Part shown: positions 35,492-44,049 of the stretch, piece after piece | Layout: every line of letters begins with the position of its first letter | How positions within the stretch are numbered: position 1 is the first letter of the stretch | DNA from: Caryophanales bacterium | GTDB taxonomy: Bacteria; Bacillota; Bacilli; CAJFEE01 | Assembly: GCA_029256085.1 (NCBI GenBank) | Contig: JAQSYP010000005.1 | Coordinates: forward strand, 62,001 to 126,000 | Reading direction: 5' to 3' | DNA length: 64,000 nucleotides | Notes under the pieces: generated by a model | What the model saw: only the letters and a program-made list of their open reading frames with translations | Databases searched by the model: none | Told to the model about the DNA's origin: nothing | Program-made: the position numbers and the translations under genes

Positions 35492-36577
35492 TTATTGAAA
35501 AACTACTTTGTTTCTTCCACTATTCTTCGCATCATATAAGGAATCATCTGCTTGTTTTAAAATCGTTTCATAATTGATTGTAGTATCTGGGTAACACGCT
35601 ACACCAATAGAAACAGTTACATTTATTTTAATATGATTCGGTAATTCGAAATATTTAAATTCCATTGTAGTTCTAACTCGTTCAGCTACTTCAACTGCTT
35701 TTTCTAGATTGGTATTTGGGAGTATTATCGCAAATTCCTCTCCACCATTTCTAAAAACAATATCATTTGATCTACAACTTGAAACTAATAATTTTCCAAC
35801 CTGTGATAATACTGCATCACCAGCATCATGGCCAAAAGTATCATTAACTTTTTTAAAGAAATCGATATCGATAAGTAAAAGAGAAAACGGACTCTGATTA
35901 AGTTTTGAATCAGTTATCAATTTGTTTAAGTGAGTATCAAAGACTCTTACGTTATAAAGTCCAGTTAAGTGATCAACAGTTGAACTATGTTTATAGTAAT
36001 CAAATAATTCAACAGACTTTTTTATATCTAAACAAATATACAATGCAGCATAACCAGCAATTAAAGATATTGAACCTAAAATTAGCGTTGCTTCAGTTAC
36101 TACTTTTATATCGTTAACTAAAAGGTATAAGTTGAAAACAGTTATAAAAACTCCATATAAAATCATTATTAAAAAGGCAACTTGAGGCTTGCTGTTAAAT
36201 TTTTTATTTATAAAATGAACGCCAATTGCAGTACATATTGCAATTGATATCGCATGAACAGATGCTAGGTTAACACCAAAATAAAATCGCGTTATAGCGA
36301 TAATTATTGCAGAAATATACGCGCTTAAAGGACCACCATAGTATCCAGCTACTAAAATTGGTATAAAACGTAAATCCAGTCTTATATTACCGTAAATTTG
36401 AAAAGCATAGAACATCAGGCCGAATCCAAGTAATCCAAATGAAATTCCAGTAACTACTTTTTCTTTAATTGTGTAAAATGTCACAGAACTTTTTGGAGAA
36501 ATTAATCTACTTAAAATATATATAAAAGATATCATTATACACGCGTTTGCAATTATGTCTCTAATCAAATGTGTCAC
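35492..36577 (-). CDS. Membrane diguanylate cyclase (5TMR-LytS-type sensor + GGDEF)
   Basis: 361 residues: a membrane region (1-185, 'LDLRFIPILVAGYYGGP' sensor signature) and a GGDEF domain with NGGEEF. An RSND sequence at the I-site position suggests product inhibition is kept, unlike the downstream paralog. It is divergent from the pgaCD-like genes with a 134-bp shared upstream region, which suggests a cyclic di-GMP link to exopolysaccharide synthesis. Confidence 0.9.
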   Translation of the reverse strand: MTHLIRDIIANACIMISFIYILSRLISPKSSVTFYTIKEKVVTGISFGLLGFGLMFYAFQIYGNIRLDLRFIPILVAGYYGGPLSAYISAIIIAITRFYFGVNLASVHAISIAICTAIGVHFINKKFNSKPQVAFLIMILYGVFITVFNLYLLVNDIKVVTEATLILGSISLIAGYAALYICLDIKKSVELFDYYKHSSTVDHLTGLYNVRVFDTHLNKLITDSKLNQSPFSLLLIDIDFFKKVNDTFGHDAGDAVLSQVGKLLVSSCRSNDIVFRNGGEEFAIILPNTNLEKAVEVAERVRTTMEFKYFELPNHIKINVTVSIGVACYPDTTINYETILKQADDSLYDAKNSGRNKVVFQ

Positions 36578-36711
36578 CCCTTATATATAAACATTATAAG
36601 ATTGAATAGGTAATTTTTACTACAAAAATTTTACCACTATTTAACAATAGTACTATAGTTGGATTATCTACAAACTAAAATAATAAGTAAACATCCATTT
36701 GGGGTGGAACA

Positions 36712-37941
36712 ATGTACAATAAAATTCTTTTGATTATAATGGATTTCGTTTTCTGGTATCCATTAGTTATGAGTGTGGTTTGGCTTGGAGGGTCCATAAT
36801 CTTTTACATAAAGAATGAAAGAAAAGAACTGCCGTTACCAACAGAGATGCCATTTGTATCAATATTAGTTCCTTGCTATAACGAGGAAGAAAATATTAGT
36901 GAAACTGTGGAAAATCTTATAGCATTAAATTATCCAAACTATGAAATAGTAACTATAAATGATGGTAGTAAAGATAATACAGCAGAGATTTTGAAGCAAT
37001 TATCAGAACTTTATTCAAACCTTAAAGTTATCGACCTAAAAGAAAATAGTGGTAAAGCAAATGCTTTATATTTAGGACTCATTGCATCTAAAGGTGAAAT
37101 ATTGTTATGTATTGATGCTGACTCATTGCTTGATGAGGATGCTATCATGTACATGATTCCCCATTTTGTGAATCCCAATTTTGGTGAACGTGTTGGAGCA
37201 GTAACTGGTAACCCACGTGTAAGAAATAGAAGCTCATTATTAGCTAAGATTCAGCTTACTGAATTTTCAAGTATTATTGGTATGATAAAAAGAACACAAA
37301 GAATTCTAGGAAAAGTAATGACAGTCTCAGGTGTTATTGTCGCTTTTCGAAAACGAGCCGTACTAGATTGCGGTTTATGGGATAGAGACCTAATTACAGA
37401 TGATATCGGAATAACCTGGAAATTACAAAGAAGATTTTGGGATGTACGCTATGAACCTAGGGCACTTTGTTGGATGCTAGTTCCAGAAACACTTAAAGGA
37501 TTATGGGCTCAGAGAGTGCGATGGGCCCAAGGTGGAATAGAAGTACTAATCCGACATTTTAACTTAATTTTTGAATGGGAACAAAGAAGGCTTATTCCCA
37601 TATTACTCGAACAAATTTTTAGTGTAATGTGGTCAGTTAGTTGGATTATTGTGACAATAATTTACCTTTTTGAGATTATTAGAACGAATAATGTTTTTGT
37701 TCCGATTTTCTGGTCTGGTTCATACTTAACGGTTATTTGTTTGATCCAGTTCCTAATTGCAATGATTCTTGATAATAAATATGATAAAGGTCTTATTAAA
37801 TATTACTTATGGTCAGTTTGGTATCCAATTATATACTGGTATTTTAATGCATTTGTCTTAATAAGAGCAATTCCAAAAGCTTTAAAGAAAAAAAAGAAAT
37901 TCGCTATATGGCAAAGTCCTGATAGGGGGATAAGCGAATGA
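36712..37941 (+). CDS. pgaC: Poly-beta-1,6-N-acetylglucosamine synthase-like GT2 glycosyltransferase
   Basis: 409 residues: an N-terminal membrane helix, a GT2 domain and C-terminal helices. Catalytic motifs are 'VPCYNEEEN', DAD (D135, D137), TDD (D230, D231) and QRVRW (Q267-W271), the processive synthase pattern of PgaC/IcaA. It would polymerise UDP-GlcNAc at the membrane. A PgaD-like small subunit overlaps its end by 4 bp. No PgaB/IcaB deacetylase or IcaC exporter is nearby. Other GT2 synthases (hyaluronan-like) are possible but the PgaD partner favours this call. Confidence 0.85.
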   Translation: MYNKILLIIMDFVFWYPLVMSVVWLGGSIIFYIKNERKELPLPTEMPFVSILVPCYNEEENISETVENLIALNYPNYEIVTINDGSKDNTAEILKQLSELYSNLKVIDLKENSGKANALYLGLIASKGEILLCIDADSLLDEDAIMYMIPHFVNPNFGERVGAVTGNPRVRNRSSLLAKIQLTEFSSIIGMIKRTQRILGKVMTVSGVIVAFRKRAVLDCGLWDRDLITDDIGITWKLQRRFWDVRYEPRALCWMLVPETLKGLWAQRVRWAQGGIEVLIRHFNLIFEWEQRRLIPILLEQIFSVMWSVSWIIVTIIYLFEIIRTNNVFVPIFWSGSYLTVICLIQFLIAMILDNKYDKGLIKYYLWSVWYPIIYWYFNAFVLIRAIPKALKKKKKFAIWQSPDRGISE

Positions 37942-38342
37942 TTATTGATGGTAGACAACGACGTAAGAAAAAAAATATTGAAAAAACGATAACTGCTGCA
38001 GGTTGGAGTTATGTGCTTTTTTCATTAACACAAATAATTTTCTCAATACTTGCTTGGTACTTTAACATGGAATTCTTACTTAATAATTTAATAGTAATTG
38101 AAAGTATATATGATACAGTGAAGATTGTTGTCGTTACTATCATTGTTGCGTCTTTTGTTTTAGGTATATTAATATTTTGGTCTAGATATAACAGAACGAA
38201 ATTCGGTTCTTTTAATAGAAGGAAATTCCCAAAGGATGTAACAGATACAGAGCTAATAAATTATTTTAACTTAGATTCTCAAATGTTTAATAATATGAAA
38301 AATAACCGAGTTACTGTCTTAGAGAAAAACATACTCAAATAA
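37938..38342 (+). CDS. pgaD: PgaD-like auxiliary membrane protein
   Basis: 134 residues with two hydrophobic segments (about 24-45 and 63-85), a basic N-terminus and a 'GILIFWSRYNRTKFG' stretch like the PgaD family. In E. coli PgaC and PgaD jointly bind cyclic di-GMP to switch on synthesis. The ATGA overlap indicates coupling to pgaC. Family assignment rests on size, topology and the RYN motif. Confidence 0.78.
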   Translation: MIIDGRQRRKKKNIEKTITAAGWSYVLFSLTQIIFSILAWYFNMEFLLNNLIVIESIYDTVKIVVVTIIVASFVLGILIFWSRYNRTKFGSFNRRKFPKDVTDTELINYFNLDSQMFNNMKNNRVTVLEKNILK

Positions 38343-38343
38343 A

Positions 38344-38387
38344 ACTGCACCTTTACTGTTTACAAGTAGTAAGGGTACAGTTTTTTA
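38344..38387 (+). terminator. Intrinsic terminator of pgaCD
   Basis: CTGCACCTTTACT pairs with AGTAAGGGTACAG with mostly G-U differences, followed by T6. Confidence 0.82.
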
Positions 38388-38390
38388 TTT

Positions 38391-38494
38391 AGCTAGTAGG
38401 AAAGTATAAACTTTGATTAGTTCATACTTTCCTAACGCATAAGTGCAACTACGGCTCTGCCTTCGCCTTAAAGGTGCGGCAATCGTCGAGTTTT
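38391..38494 (+). repeat. Dispersed ~104-bp element R1, copy C
   Basis: GGAAAGTATAAACTT...AGTTCATACTTTCC, CTAACGCATAAG and CTACGGCTCTGCC, then a diverged end hairpin (GCGGC-AATC-GTCGAG) plus TTTTC. Same orientation as the other copies, 4 bp past the pgaCD terminator. The end hairpin has lost pairing here. Confidence 0.85.
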
Positions 38495-38496
38495 CT

Positions 38497-39534
38497 TTAT
38501 AGTTTAAATAGGTCTGTTATTTGATAAGTTGCGATTGTTGCAACGTTGCTGTTAAAAATAGATTTTAATAAATAAGCTTCTCTTAAGCGAATCATAATGT
38601 TTTGATTTAATGGATTACGTTGGTTTATGTTAACAATTAACTTTTTCTTGTTATTATCCGCGTCTAACTTGTTTTTAATTATGTTAGAATTTGATGCAGC
38701 AACATTTGCAGTTGTTACAAGATGATTTTTATGTATTAGACTTGCTAATTCGGCAATAACTTTTTGGGATTTATTATACTCTATCCCTTTTGTCATAATG
38801 ACTAGGGTATAAGGTTGATTATCAAAAATAAGACCTGCATCATTATAAATATTATACATTGGAATCATGCCGACTTTATGGGCTACTCTAACTTTAGGTA
38901 TTCCACTTGGTATAGTCGTATTATAAACGGTATTAGATAAGTAATTTACAAGCTCCTTGCCGAGTTTGCTTTTTTGAGAGAAGGTGTATGCCTTTTTTAG
39001 AAATATATTAAGATCGTTTGCTGACAGCGTAGCAACCCCATTAATATAACCGTACTTAGCACCAGACTTTTTTAAGTAGCTTGAGAAAGCACCATTTCCG
39101 ACTTTTTCTTTAAGCATAATAAAAGCTATATTATCACTATGTACTATTGCATATTTAATTAGTTCTCTAATAGTATAAGAGGTTCCAACTTTATTATTTT
39201 GTATTATTCCGGAACCTCCATAGTAATGACGGGATTTATAGACTAGACGTTGATTAAGGTTAATTCTCCCTTCTTCAGCCTGCTCAAGTACGAATAAAGT
39301 TAAAGGTAGCTTCATTGTGCTTGCAGCCCTCATGGCGGTGTTTACATTGTAGTTTAACTTATCTTTTGTTATTAAATTCTCATATGATATAGAAATTTGC
39401 CCACCAGACTTTTTTATAAGATTATTTAGTTTGGCATCAATAGTTAAAGCAGAGGCTGGTTTATAACTTGTAGTAATTAGTATTGTTAAAATAATAAATG
39501 TAAAGGTAAAACTACGAAAAGATTTAAATACCAT
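38497..39534 (-). CDS. Secreted class A beta-lactamase-like serine hydrolase
   Basis: 345 residues with an N-terminal signal segment. Penicilloyl-serine motifs are STMK (SxxK), HSDN and 'HKVG' in place of KTG. The omega-loop Glu needed by true class A beta-lactamases is not visible in an ExxLN context, so it is more likely a peptidoglycan DD-peptidase or an unknown serine hydrolase. The C-terminal 70 residues are basic and unassigned. Located beside pgaCD but on the opposite strand. Confidence 0.83.
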   Translation of the reverse strand: MVFKSFRSFTFTFIILTILITTSYKPASALTIDAKLNNLIKKSGGQISISYENLITKDKLNYNVNTAMRAASTMKLPLTLFVLEQAEEGRINLNQRLVYKSRHYYGGSGIIQNNKVGTSYTIRELIKYAIVHSDNIAFIMLKEKVGNGAFSSYLKKSGAKYGYINGVATLSANDLNIFLKKAYTFSQKSKLGKELVNYLSNTVYNTTIPSGIPKVRVAHKVGMIPMYNIYNDAGLIFDNQPYTLVIMTKGIEYNKSQKVIAELASLIHKNHLVTTANVAASNSNIIKNKLDADNNKKKLIVNINQRNPLNQNIMIRLREAYLLKSIFNSNVATIATYQITDLFKL

Positions 39535-39625
39535 GTTTCTCCTCCAATAAATTGATGATTTTTATAATATCATTGGTGCTCGGAGAATCATGTCAGATTC
39601 TAAATGTCGAAAATTTTTTTTATTT

Positions 39626-39651
39626 TAAATAGTTTGTCAAACTGTCGAAAT
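39626..39651 (+). promoter_or_regulatory. Candidate sigma-D (motility) promoter of the chemoreceptor gene
   Basis: TAAA-N14-GTCGAAAT resembles the sigma-D consensus TAAA-N15-GCCGATAT with 6 of 8 matches in the -10. It lies 80-106 bp before an MCP gene, a class commonly under sigma-D in Bacillus. Confidence 0.35.
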
Positions 39652-39731
39652 GTAGAGGAAATCATTGCCATAAATTGATATAAAATAATAATGTATATAT
39701 TTAATAGCTAATTTTGTTTATGGAGGTATTT

Positions 39732-41456
39732 ATGAAGATAAGTCTTAAACTAAAAATGATATTAGTATTTTCAAGCTTAATACTAATAACTGGTTTGATT
39801 ACAAGCATAATTGCGTACAAATCATCTAATGAGGTAATAACAGATTCAGTTAGTAAACAAGCTTTAGGTATTGCTGAAAGAGCAGTTAAAGTAATTGATG
39901 TTGAAAAATACAAAACTATTACTCTAGCAAGTAGGGAAAATGACTACTATCATGAACTTAGAGCAAAATTAAATGAGATTCGTGAAGCAAACGGACTAGT
40001 GTATTTGTATACTATGCAACGTGTTAAAGGAAATGATGGATATAAATATTATTATATGGTTGATGGGATGCCGCCTGGTTCTGAAGATGCATCAAGTTTA
40101 GGTGATTTAGAAGATAATATGAAAGAATATCCTAAGTTAATAAAAAGCTTTGAAAGTGGCAAAAAACAGACGGGTGACTTAGATTATACTGAGGAATATG
40201 GTGCATTAATATCATCATATGTTCCTATAAAGAACCAATCTGGTGAAGTTATTGGTATCATCGGGGCAGATTTTGATGCAACAAATATATATGAATCTAT
40301 GAATAATAATAGAGACGAGCTATTCTTTACCACAGTTGTGATTCTTTTTATAAGTACAGTACTAATATATCTTTTTACAAATTCGATAACTAAACCATTA
40401 AATAATCTTAGTAGAGATGCTGAGAAAATTGGCCATGGTGACTTATCGATAAATGTAGAGTCGGATAGAAATGATGAAATCGGTTTACTGTCTAAATCTT
40501 TTAACTATATGTTAAATAACTTAAGGGATATTATTAAATCTATTGATCAAAATTCAAATCAATTAGCAAACAATTCTACTGAGCTACTTAAAAATGCTAA
40601 TGAAACAAGTGATATGAGTAGTCAAATATCAGAAAAGTTAGTTGAGATAGCCGAAAATACTAATATTCAATATAGAAATTCAGAGGAAAGTGTAAAAGTT
40701 ATAGAAGAAATGGCTATAGGTGTTAATTTAATAGCTAAATCCTCATTTAATGCATCAGAACTTTCATCAAATACTCTTGAAGAAATTGAAGACGGGAATA
40801 ATAAGGTAAACCTATTAATAGAGCAAATGCAAGCGGTTAGCAAATCAGTAAACGAATCAGCATCATCTTTAATGGTTTTACAAAATCATTCGAAGGAAAT
40901 TGAGGATATTATAAAAATTATTAGGGAAATTTCTTCACAAACAAATTTATTAGCATTAAATGCAGCGATCGAAGCTGCTAGAGCAGGTGAAGCTGGAAGA
41001 GGATTCTCAATAGTTGCTGATGAAGTACGTAAATTAGCTGAGCAATCTGAAAAGGCAACTGGAAACATACAACAAATTATTGATAAAATTAATACTAATA
41101 CAAATAGTACTGTAGGTAAGATGGAAGTAGTATTATCTGATGTAAAAAAAGGTATGATAGAAGTAGAAGAAACAGGTGAAGTATTCAAAAACATCTTAAC
41201 ATCTATTAATGGTGTGAATGACCAGATACAAGATGTATCTTCGACTTCTGAACAGATGTCAGCAGCAGCAGAACAAATTTCTGCTTCAGCTATCCAGATT
41301 TCCAAAAATTCAGAGCAAGTAGCTGAAAGTATTACAGAAATATCTGATATTACTAAGGAACAGGATAAACTTGTGCATTCGATTACTGATTCAATTCAAA
41401 ACTTAGCTAAGCTATCCATGGATATGAAATCACAATCTGATAAGTTTAAACTTTAA
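39732..41456 (+). CDS. Methyl-accepting chemotaxis protein with Cache-type sensor
   Basis: 574 residues from ATG 39732, chosen for GGAGGT 5 bp upstream (the frame is open from TTG 39714). Two membrane helices flank an extracellular Cache-like domain with 'YLYTMQRV' and '[12 protein letters not shown]'. HAMP and a long signalling coiled coil follow, with the hairpin tip '[20 protein letters not shown]' that contacts CheA/CheW. The ligand is not readable. No chemotaxis genes are adjacent. Confidence 0.92.
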   Translation: MKISLKLKMILVFSSLILITGLITSIIAYKSSNEVITDSVSKQALGIAERAVKVIDVEKYKTITLASRENDYYHELRAKLNEIREANGLVYLYTMQRVKGNDGYKYYYMVDGMPPGSEDASSLGDLEDNMKEYPKLIKSFESGKKQTGDLDYTEEYGALISSYVPIKNQSGEVIGIIGADFDATNIYESMNNNRDELFFTTVVILFISTVLIYLFTNSITKPLNNLSRDAEKIGHGDLSINVESDRNDEIGLLSKSFNYMLNNLRDIIKSIDQNSNQLANNSTELLKNANETSDMSSQISEKLVEIAENTNIQYRNSEESVKVIEEMAIGVNLIAKSSFNASELSSNTLEEIEDGNNKVNLLIEQMQAVSKSVNESASSLMVLQNHSKEIEDIIKIIREISSQTNLLALNAAIEAARAGEAGRGFSIVADEVRKLAEQSEKATGNIQQIIDKINTNTNSTVGKMEVVLSDVKKGMIEVEETGEVFKNILTSINGVNDQIQDVSSTSEQMSAAAEQISASAIQISKNSEQVAESITEISDITKEQDKLVHSITDSIQNLAKLSMDMKSQSDKFKL

Positions 41457-41568
41457 AGATTATCTCACAGAATTAAAAAAGGATTATTTTTAGCATTGGC
41501 CGCTTTCATAGCATGCTTTAAGGCCTCTGAAATAGTCCCAATATAAATAAAAGTATATTGATTTTCGC

Positions 41569-41652
41569 TTTTGGACGCTTGCTTTCCGCGGCCGATCTGT
41601 CGAGCCTGTAGTCTCGCCTAGATCGTTCTGCCGCTGGAGTCAAGCGTCCTTT
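41569..41652 (+). repeat. Structured repeat R2 (second type)
   Basis: Outer arms GGACGCTTG and CAAGCGTCC enclose GCTTTCCGCGGCC and CGATCT...AGATCG. Its centre shares CGAGCCTGTAGTCTCGCC with the block at 18776-18881. It occupies the middle of a 304-bp gap; the rest of the gap shows no clear gene or terminator. Confidence 0.78.
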
Positions 41653-41760
41653 GCTCAAATTTGCAGTCAAACCTTTTTAAGATAATAATGTTTTTTATAA
41701 TCACGTTTCTTCATATGTAATTCACACAGTAGTTGTATAATTTTTCTTGAGGTGTTGAGT

Positions 41761-42420
41761 ATGAATGCAAATATATTAGTAGTAGAAGATGACTTAAATA
41801 TACAGGAGCTTATTTATGAGTTCCTCCAGGCACATGGACACACTGTTACATTGGCAAACGATGGACTTGAGGGATGGGACAAGTTCCAACAAGGCAATTT
41901 TGACCTTATTTTACTAGATGTAATGATGCCGAATTTAGACGGTATGTTTCTAGGTAAAATGATTAGATCAAAATCGCAAGTTCCGATAATATATTTAACA
42001 GCATTAAATGATGAGGAAAATCAAGTAAAGGCGTTTGATAATCTAGCAGATGATTATATCACTAAGCCATTCTCTTTTAGTATATTAACGAGACGTGTTG
42101 ATGCGGTCTTAAGAAGAGTTTATCCTCATGAAAATAAAAATATAATTACCTATAAAAATATTACTCTCGATCAAGAGGGATACAAAGTAACTGTTTCTAA
42201 TGAAGAGATAGATTTGACATCAAAAGAGTTCGAATTATTACTTTTGTTTTTGAAAAACAAAGGTAGAGTTTTAACTAGAGAAATCCTACTTCAACAAATT
42301 TGGGGATATGATTTCTTTGGTGATACTAGAGTTGTAGATGCGCATATAAAAAACCTTAGAAAAAAGGTCGGTTCAGATGTTGTTAGAACTGTAAAGGGTA
42401 TTGGCTATGTTGTTGAATAA
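41761..42420 (+). CDS. OmpR-family response regulator
   Basis: 219 residues: a receiver domain with 'VVEDD', phospho-acceptor Asp in 'LLDVMMP', 'YLTALNDEE' and the conserved Lys in 'ITKPFS', then a winged-helix effector ('SKEFELLLLFLKNKGRVLTRE', 'VDAHIKNLRKKVG'). ATG 41761 is preferred because GAGGTG lies 6 bp upstream; a GTG at 41752 is also open. It overlaps its kinase and precedes an ABC exporter it probably controls. Confidence 0.93.
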   Translation: MNANILVVEDDLNIQELIYEFLQAHGHTVTLANDGLEGWDKFQQGNFDLILLDVMMPNLDGMFLGKMIRSKSQVPIIYLTALNDEENQVKAFDNLADDYITKPFSFSILTRRVDAVLRRVYPHENKNIITYKNITLDQEGYKVTVSNEEIDLTSKEFELLLLFLKNKGRVLTREILLQQIWGYDFFGDTRVVDAHIKNLRKKVGSDVVRTVKGIGYVVE

Positions 42421-43855
42421 ACGGAAAAGTATTACTTTTAAACTGTTTCTCTTCACGAGTTCTTTACTAATATTAAGTGCGTTAATTTTATATACAGTTT
42501 TATATTTCTGGATGCCGTCTTTCTATTATAACTATAAAGTAGGTAAAATTACGGAGGGGCTTCATTCGGTAACAGTTCAGTTAAAGAAGAGTAACGGAGA
42601 AGAAGCGGTAGGTATTCTTAATACTTTTAGTGAAAAGTATAATGTCACTCTTGCAGTAAAAAATGCACATGGACAAAACCTCTACTTTAAACCATCTGGT
42701 TATAGAATGAATGAGGGGAAACACTTTATTGAGCTCCCTTTTATCCCAGATAAGGAGTCTATTGAGTTTAATAACGAGGAAAATAGAAGTATTTATAAGG
42801 AAGTTAGCGAGATTAGTATTAGGGGCATTGATGAAGATCTCTATTTATTTATTACTACACCGCTACAGCCTATAGATGAAGCAACTGAAGTTCTTACAGA
42901 AATTTTGCCATACTTAATAATAATTATGTTTTTAATATCTATTATTGCTGGATTCGTTTATTCGTTCCTAGTGTCGAAGCCACTTCTTAATTTAAATAAT
43001 GTTGCGAGAAGCTTTTCAAAACTTGATTTTACAGCTAAAGCTATTGAAAATAATAACGATGAAATCGGTGAACTTGCGACGAACTTAAATATTATGGCGC
43101 GAAACCTTAGAGATACGATGGATGAACTAAAGAGTGCAAATGAAAAATTGCAAGATGATATTACGAAAGAGCGTGCACTTGAGGCCGAGCGCCGAGAATT
43201 TATTGCTGCAATTTCACATGAATTAAAAACTCCAATTACAGTTTTATCTGGCCAACTAGAAGGAATGATTGAAAATATTGGATCTTTTAAGGACCGTGAT
43301 AAATATCTAGTAAAGTCACATCAAATTACAAAGAATATGGAAAAGTTAGTTCAAGAAATTTTAGAGATTTATAAGGTTGAGAACCGTATTTTCAATTATA
43401 CAAACGATAAGATTCCTCTAGAAGAACTTATTAACGAAGTACTAAAAGACTATGAATTTTTCATAAATGATAAAGATTTAAAGGTTGAAACCAAATTCTC
43501 AAACTCAAAAAGTATTATTGGCGACAATGGGTTGATTAAAAAGGTATTATCTAACCTTATAAGTAATGCAATTTATTACACACCTTTATCAGGTATCGTG
43601 AAGCTGGAAACTTTTGAAAATGGGGATATTGTTGAGTTTAGTGTATTTAATAGTGGTGTCACTTTTTTAGATGAGGACTTAAGAAGTTTAGCAAAACCTT
43701 TTTATAGACTTGAAAAATCACGAAACAGAACTACTGGAGGCAGTGGCTTAGGCCTTCATTTAGTAAAAATTATACTAAATAAACATGAAGCAAAATATGA
43801 AATTTCTAACCATGAAAATGGTGTGTTGTTTAAAATATGGTTTAAAAATTGCTAA
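42407..43855 (+). CDS. Sensor histidine kinase
   Basis: 482 residues: membrane helix 1 (about 10-35), an extracellular domain of about 125 residues, helix 2, HAMP ('VSKPLLNLNNVARSFSKLDF'), an H-box 'ISHELKTPITVLSGQ', an N-box 'LSNLISNAIYYTP' and a G-box 'GGSGLGLHLVK'. It overlaps the regulator by 14 bp; AAGGGT supports ATG 42407. The regulator, the kinase and a MacB-type exporter in series suggest response to a membrane-active compound, an inference. Confidence 0.92.
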   Translation: MLLNKRKSITFKLFLFTSSLLILSALILYTVLYFWMPSFYYNYKVGKITEGLHSVTVQLKKSNGEEAVGILNTFSEKYNVTLAVKNAHGQNLYFKPSGYRMNEGKHFIELPFIPDKESIEFNNEENRSIYKEVSEISIRGIDEDLYLFITTPLQPIDEATEVLTEILPYLIIIMFLISIIAGFVYSFLVSKPLLNLNNVARSFSKLDFTAKAIENNNDEIGELATNLNIMARNLRDTMDELKSANEKLQDDITKERALEAERREFIAAISHELKTPITVLSGQLEGMIENIGSFKDRDKYLVKSHQITKNMEKLVQEILEIYKVENRIFNYTNDKIPLEELINEVLKDYEFFINDKDLKVETKFSNSKSIIGDNGLIKKVLSNLISNAIYYTPLSGIVKLETFENGDIVEFSVFNSGVTFLDEDLRSLAKPFYRLEKSRNRTTGGSGLGLHLVKIILNKHEAKYEISNHENGVLFKIWFKNC

Positions 43856-43880
43856 TACGATTCATAAGAATATTACGATA

Positions 43881-43914
43881 GGGATTCCGAAGGTTACATT
43901 TCGGAATCCCTTTT
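43881..43914 (+). terminator. Intrinsic terminator of the two-component operon
   Basis: GGGATTCCGA and TCGGAATCCC arms with a 10-nt loop, then TTTT. It separates the regulator genes from the ABC genes, which must have their own promoter. Confidence 0.9.
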
Positions 43915-44018
43915 ATATTTATTATCCAATATGATAAAACGTCCATCCAGTTAAATTCTACAAACATCTTATTTCAATTCTTCTTCATATCACTTTCACT
44001 TTAAATTCATTATGCACG

Positions 44019-44024
44019 TATAAT
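44019..44024 (+). promoter_or_regulatory. Likely -10 box of the ABC exporter operon
   Basis: TATAAT lies 26 bp before the ATG at 44050. No good -35 is visible, consistent with an activated promoter. The imperfect repeats CACTTTCACTTTAAATTC at 43991 and upstream are a possible regulator site. Confidence 0.4.
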
Positions 44025-44049
44025 ATGAAATTCATAGGAGGTAGATAAT

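Noticed and set aside
38497-39534. Class A beta-lactamase resistance gene
   Set aside because: The motif set is incomplete (KVG, no clear omega-loop Glu), so only a serine hydrolase is claimed.
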